DNA of 64,000 nucleotides from Nectonema munidae (lineage: Eukaryota; Nematomorpha; Nectonematoida; Nectonematidae): assembly GCA_030549495.1 (NCBI GenBank), contig JAUIRK010000866.1:558001-622000 (forward strand), written 5' to 3'. Shown here piece after piece: positions 59,266 to 64,000 of this stretch; within the stretch, counting starts at the first letter, position 1, and each line of letters opens with the position of its first letter. The notes beneath the pieces are model-generated. The model was not told the DNA's origin, did no database searches, and worked only from the letters and a program-made list of their open reading frames with translations. The position numbers were made by a program, and so were the translations under genes.

Positions 59266-59346
59266 TGAAAGGTAAATGTACCGTGGGAGAACCCAATACC
59301 TTAAGTTATCGAAACGCAGTATCTAACCAACCTTACTCACGTCCCC
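59266..59346 (-). repeat. tRNA-derived SINE with internal deletion
   Basis: Antisense: gaaggtaaatgtaccgtgg-type tail joined directly to acccaataccttaagttatc and ccaaccttactcacg; the middle is missing. Confidence 0.65.
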
Positions 59347-59978
59347 AATTAAACGATTGACCAGGTGACTTGAATTTATTGATTAGTTGAATTTTTTCAT
59401 AGTGATGATACCAAATGGGAATTTCTTGGATGTTGACCTAAAGCAAATCTTTTGATTTAGACAAATACAATCTTCTATATACAGAAAGTTTTTTTGAAAC
59501 ACAAGAAGAATAAATTAAAAATATTTATTTAAAAAATGTTTCAACGATATATATATATATAATAAAATTTTGTTAATTGATACACACACGTATAATTAAT
59601 TTCATTGGTTGAGAGAAGTGATAGTAAATAATAATAATAATAATAATAATATAACATATGGAATATTTTAATAAAATTCGTTTGTATTCAAAAAAAGCAT
59701 ATAATTTCGCATGTTTATAAATTTTTCGTAAAAATAAAGATAAAATTATAGAAATAGATTTATAGCATTTAATGATGATGATGATGATGATGATGGAGAT
59801 GGAGATGATTATGAAGATGTTGACAAAAATACGGTAAGAAGAAATATTTCTATGTCTAGATGAAAGCATTTGATGTTTCTTTTTGGTTTTTTTCATATAA
59901 AAAAATAATGTATGCATTATATTTGAAATGTGGGGAATTCGTTATTCGAACTGGCATGAAGATTGCACTTCTAATCGT
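59347..59978 (-). other. 3' flank of the Msx gene
   Basis: AT-rich, with (AAT)n at 59628-59650 and (GAT)n at 59774-59797. It probably contains the 3' UTR; a minus-strand AATAAA lies near 59525. Confidence 0.4.
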
Positions 59979-60176
59979 TCAAGTGGAAAATGTTTGGAAC
60001 ATATGTTGCGTTGTGTTGAAGTAAGAGTTGGAAAATGAGGAGGAATGACTTTGAAGAGGATTTGATGCATACGATGAATTTATGAGAGCAGAAACAACCG
60101 CAAACTTGATCTTTTCCACATTCGACTCCTGAAGTCTTTTAGCCTTTGCTCTTCGATTTTGGAACCAAATCTTTAC
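59979..60176 (-). CDS. Msx: Msx exon: homeodomain helix 3 and C-terminus
   Basis: Acceptor caatcaag, then [17 protein letters not shown] and 48 further residues rich in Ser, Asn and Phe, stop TGA. The protein is short after the homeodomain. Confidence 0.9.
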   Translation of the reverse strand, partial: VKIWFQNRRAKAKRLQESNVEKIKFAVVSALINSSYASNPLQSHSSSFSNSYFNTTQHMFQTFST

Positions 60177-61431
60177 CTTGATTGAAAAATATCTTATTGT
60201 TAAAATTATTAAAGAACTCAAGGCAAGAATCATAAATAAAATCCATAAAATTCGACACTAAATTCATTTGCTATAAAATCAAGCAACACTTTGAAATTAA
60301 TCGAATTTCGAAGAGCTATCTTATTTCCCCAGTTTTAAAAATGAAGTTATATGTGTATAAAATATTTTTAATACTTCTTCATTGTTCAATTTATATCCTA
60401 TATTTTAAAATTTCAGTTAAACTTTTTTATTTCAAGAATCTTTTGCTAAAAGTGCAAAGCATAATAAAAAGCAATGTTGGAAACGATTTACTTGAGTTTC
60501 AGTTAATTGAAGAGAATTTGAGAACTCAGCTCTCTCGGAAATGGATAGATACTGCTTCAAATTGAACTTATCTTCCAGGGATAACAGTTGTTGTGTCGTG
60601 AAAGGAGTTCGAGGCTTCCGGTTGGGCTTGTGCCGTCTCAACAGGCACTTGTTTGAGAGAAAGTCATCTAAATGCCAATTATAAAAGTAAAGGTACCATG
60701 GGCTGTTTTCATCAAGAAGGCACAATTGCGCCGCTTGTATCGAACTATGAGGAAAGCAGGCTTGATGAGGAATCGAACCCAAGACCTTGAGTTATCGAAA
60801 CTCTGTATCGAGCCCACCCTAATCACGCCCCTTTCGTACTATAAAGTAAGTGCCTACAAACACACTACCTTCTTTTTGAAAAATTTAAGTTTTTCTCATG
60901 TGAAAAAAATGTTTCAATTTATGTGTATATATAAATTTTATCGAAAAATAAAATAAAAATATTTAACAAAGTCAAACGATTTTGTATCATATTAAAATGA
61001 AAAGTTTAGCATTTTTGATTGACATATGTCATATATAAGTGAAAAATTAAATACTTTTAATTGTACAAATCATCATTTTTTTCCCTACCTCCAACTCGCA
61101 AAGAAATTATAGATATTATTTTCACACACGCTAAGAAACTTTTTATGATACCAGAGTATTATTCCAGAGCGCTTTTGAATAAACAATATATAAGTGGGTT
61201 TTCTTTGAAGTCAAAAGTTCTTACAGTTGGTTGCAGGACTGAAAGACTCCTCCGCTTTGTTTTCCTTTTTCAGGAGTTGCATAACTTCAACCTTTTTCTT
61301 CTTGTTCTCTTTCCGTTCTTTGCTTCTAGAGGCATCTTCGTTGTGCATTTTTTTCGGCAAACTCTCAAAGTTGTTATTTATACACATGTCATTTTTTTGA
61401 TCTTCTTCTTTCAGATAATCTTCCAATTTTT
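59979..61431 (-). CDS. Msx: Msx-class homeobox transcription factor (three 3' exons)
   Basis: Nuclear DNA-binding repressor of the Msx/Drop/vab-15 class, acting in neural and muscle patterning. Exons 61431-61225, 60667-60492 and 60176-59979, joined in phases 1 and 0. The homeodomain is complete: [37 protein letters not shown], then [18 protein letters not shown]. The Msx signature RKPRTPF and the AKAKRLQE end are exact. SLQLTETQ and VEKIKFA after the homeodomain resemble nematode vab-15 more than arthropod Msx. The upstream exon is a Lys/Glu-rich linker. The 5' end with the eh1 repressor motif was not found. The intron inside the homeodomain falls between residues 44 and 45. Confidence 0.88.
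60492..60667 (-). CDS. Msx: Msx exon: homeodomain helices 1-2
   Basis: Acceptor gcatttag, donor GTAAAT after the TETQ codons. It encodes [17 protein letters not shown] through LTETQ. A SINE lies 14 bp upstream of the acceptor. Confidence 0.9.
60682..60831 (-). repeat. tRNA-derived SINE abutting the Msx homeobox exon
   Basis: Antisense in the window, hence sense relative to Msx. taaaagtaaaggtaccatgg, aggcacaattgcgccgct, gaatcgaacccaag and aatcacgcccc are all present. Confidence 0.85.
61225..61431 (-). CDS. Msx: Msx upstream exon (linker)
   Basis: 207 bp, phase 1 on both sides. Acceptor gcactctag, strong donor GTAAGA. It encodes a charged Lys/Glu stretch without a domain. Its phase fits the homeobox exon exactly, the main reason to accept it. 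Confidence 0.6.
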
Positions 61432-63194
61432 CTAGAGTGCAAATATAAATGCATTTATTCCTACTCAAAACAAAAAAAAACTAAATCTGTAAGATTCGTA
61501 CTAAAGAAAAACCTTAATTTGTGTTGATAAGGATGTATGTGTGTGTGCTAGATAAAAAATTTCTGCTCATCTAAAACATCTCTGAACAAACACTATACAA
61601 AATGTACTACCTTTGAGAAGAAATGGCCTATCGTCACTTACGTCACCATGTGTGCCTGTATGTATATGTGTGTTGTGTGTCAACGTACTTACATATGTGT
61701 GTACTGGCTTGTGTCTGCATGTAAATATTATTATTTGCGTCTGTGTGTGAGTTCGTTTGTGTGTGTGTGTGTGTTTATGCTGAAAAGCTACAATGGAGGA
61801 CACATTCAGAAAATAAATATAAAATTCAATTTTTTTCGTGGACGCTTTGAATTTTTTCGGAGTTGAGTAAATTTGTATCATTCTTCACTTATTTGAGTTT
61901 GTATTTGCAATCGAAACAATTTAAAGCTATAAGTTTTAAAACAAAGCTAACATCATCAATGACGTAGGTAAAAAAGGGAGGCTGTTTTGTGTCTACTTCC
62001 TGCAGTTGTCTTTTTGCGTCTGGTAACGCTTTATTCGTGCCGATTCCTGTTTGATTGGCAATGAGAATGTTTATGTTTTTAATTCTTTTTCAATTTGGTT
62101 GTAACATAAAGTTGGTCATTTTTGCTATTACAATTCAAATAATAAATATCAGTTCTTTCAGAGTCTAGTACGTAAGTTTTGTTGCAATCATTTTTTAGAT
62201 CAATTTTCGTGTTTGAAACTAAATTAAAAAACTTTAAATGAACACCTTTGTAACGAGGATTCAAATTAATGTTGGAAGCAAAATTTTCAAAAATGTGATT
62301 CGAACATGTTTTTCAACACTTTTTTAAAATGTTCACAAAAAAATGGCTGAAACATTTTTTTGTCTTTGGTAAACTAATTCATGCAATCATAATGGTAGAG
62401 AAGATTTCCAATGATGACATTTATTATTAGTGTTTAGCATATAGTTCTTACAGAACGATTTATAAATAATAATTTAAGCAATAAAAAATTATTATAACAG
62501 TTTTATCAAATTACAACACCAAAACAAAGTGATTGACCTAATGAGGAATAATATCATACACAAAGTAATAGCAATGTCTTTTAGAAACTATTTTTTAATA
62601 TTATAATTTTAATGTTTTAACTATTAGTTTGAACGGCACCAATTATTTCTTCCCCAATTAAGGAAAATGGGAAATTGCTCCCTCATGGGAAACGCAAAGT
62701 TTCCTTTCGTGAAACGGACAAATTCGGGGTCCCTGCAGGTTTTGGTATGTTATATATGTGTTTGTGTATGAGAATCGTCCCATTGTTTTCAAAAACAAGG
62801 TTATTGTTAAAAAAAAATTGTGTTCTAAAATAACTTATGTCAAAATTCATTAACATTTTTAGCGGCAGCAAACCATTTCTTGTATAATTAAAAAAAATTA
62901 ATTTGTATACTCGAAAAGACAATTAAAGGCAGAGTTTTTAAATTTTTTCGAAAAAATTCCTAGTTTATGAAATTTTAAAATATTTGTCACGCCTAAATTC
63001 CGATACCATTTTTACTACCAAATGATCTTTTTTAGTTTTAAATGATCTTTTTTCAATTCTAATTTGTCTTTTTTAAATTCTAAACGCTCTTCCTAAAATA
63101 CAAAATAAAATTGAAAAAAGACAATTTAGAACTTAAAAAAGGCAATATAGAAGTAAAAATTGTATATATTTGCTCTATATTTAAACTTATAAGT
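61432..63194. other. Upstream Msx intron or 5' flank
   Basis: A (GT)n-rich stretch at 61640-61785 accounts for the odd Cys/Val and His/Thr open frames there. The minus-strand frame at 62264-62079 looks mildly coding but has no fitting splice sites. No eh1 motif was found. Confidence 0.4.
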
Positions 63195-63352
63195 TATAAA
63201 GGTAAAGATAAACGTACTGCGGGGTCTTTTCATTGAAAAGGCGCAATTACACCGCTTGAATCGAGCTATGAAGAAAGGAGGCTTGATGCGGGAATCGAAC
63301 CAATGACCTTGAGTTACTGAAGCCCAGTATCTAACTAACCTTACCCACGCCC
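63195..63352 (-). repeat. tRNA-derived SINE (nearly full length)
   Basis: From taaaggtaaagataaacgta through gaaaaggcgcaattacacc, gggaatcgaacc and aaccttacccacgccc; the most complete copy for defining the family. Confidence 0.85.
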
Positions 63353-64000
63353 ACGTACAAATGAACGAAGTATCAAGTAATTCGCAAAGTGTATTGAAGG
63401 AATATATATTCAATGTCTGAAAAAATCTTGGCCAAAACTTGTGTGACGCGATTAAGAAAAGTCGTGAGACTCTCACAGCGTATTACAAGTCTGATATCAA
63501 GGAATCAATATGTCTCGACCACATTTTCACTTCATTTCAATATCTGTTTTGTGTGTCAACTTATATACCAACAGAGACTTTTGATGCGTTTTATTACAAA
63601 ACCATTTTTCTTACACTTTTCCACAGTCAAGAAGGTATTGCCATATGGAGGTAGCATTACCTATTGATTTTTGTGGCAACTGCCCATTTACTTCATGGCT
63701 GACCCTTAAAAATGTCTATATAACCGAAAATATAATATTTTTAAGAGACAAAAATACGATTAAATTACGACTTGTCAATCTTTTGAGCAAGACTGCATAT
63801 TGCCAATCAAATAAAGTGATTATATAGTTAATCAGGAGTCGTCTCAATATTCATTGGCCCCACGGGTAAAATAACTATCAACGAGATCGAAATTCAATCT
63901 GTATGTCTGTCTATGCAGGGTGCGAAGTAGAAAATTTTCACTAGAGAGGATGCTCTGTTGTGTGGAGTCACCCCTCACATTGAAACACACAAACGTTGTA
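63353..64000. other. Right edge, unassigned
   Basis: Two overlapping short frames (63413-63667) look weakly coding but match nothing I recognise. Confidence 0.3.

Noticed and set aside
61640-61881. Cys/Val-rich and His/Thr-rich open frames on both strands
   Set aside because: Produced by a (GT)n-rich low-complexity tract.
62079-62264. Candidate further 5' exon of Msx
   Set aside because: No splice sites of the right phase and no Msx-like motif; the frame is open but unsupported.
1-64000. Prokaryotic-type operon, toxin or defence system
   Set aside because: All supported genes are spliced or animal-type, and the rest is transposable-element DNA; no such genes are visible.

Overview
The window is animal nuclear DNA: AT-rich, with long introns and small exons, and dominated by transposable elements. 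Four host genes can be supported. They are an NAD-dependent epimerase of the dihydroflavonol-reductase type (+, 544-11471, 5' part outside the window), a TMEM11-like mitochondrial membrane protein (-, 33899-23531), an intronless seven-helix receptor-like gene (+, 28775-29632) lying inside the TMEM11 intron, and an Msx-class homeobox gene (-, exons between 61431 and 59979, 5' part not found). The Msx homeodomain and its short C-terminal extension read most like nematode Msx/vab-15. My best guess is therefore a repeat-rich nematode or another ecdysozoan; the phylum is an inference, about even odds.

Layout. 1-11.7 kb: seven exons of the epimerase, with intronic SINEs, piggyBac-like MITEs (TTAA sites) and two hAT-type MITEs. 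11.8-13.5 kb: a decayed Tigger (pogo) transposon. 13.9-22.5 kb: a nest of insertions between two matching Tigger-like ends. It contains a MULE with FLYWCH and transposase ORFs and terminal satellite arrays, sitting inside a repeated gene family of unknown nature, plus a BED-finger hAT relic and a SINE. 22.9-23.3 kb: a Merlin-like element with long inverted repeats. 23.5-33.9 kb: the TMEM11 gene, two exons around a 9.85-kb intron that holds a fairly young Ty3/Gypsy-type fossil, the receptor gene on the opposite strand, an unrecognised spliced-looking coding segment and a second copy of the repeated family. 35-43 kb: a piggyBac MITE, then an RTE-like LINE interrupted by a 2.4-kb Tigger. 44.5-49.5 kb: a duplicated segment, one copy of which received a 3.56-kb hAT transposon with a perfect 8-bp target duplication; the neighbouring duplicate still shows the empty site. 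50-58 kb: hAT MITEs and two LINE 3' ends lying tail to tail. 59.5-64 kb: the Msx gene and more SINEs.

The same tRNA-derived SINE family recurs about ten times. One copy ends 14 bp from the acceptor of the Msx homeobox exon, and its tail appears to supply the pyrimidine tract. I found no operons, CRISPR arrays, rRNA genes, intact tRNA genes or defence systems. The most unusual signals are the modular phase-1 tail of the epimerase, the nested receptor gene, the Msx SINE and the transposon stratigraphy. All calls come from reading the sequence; no database search was run.
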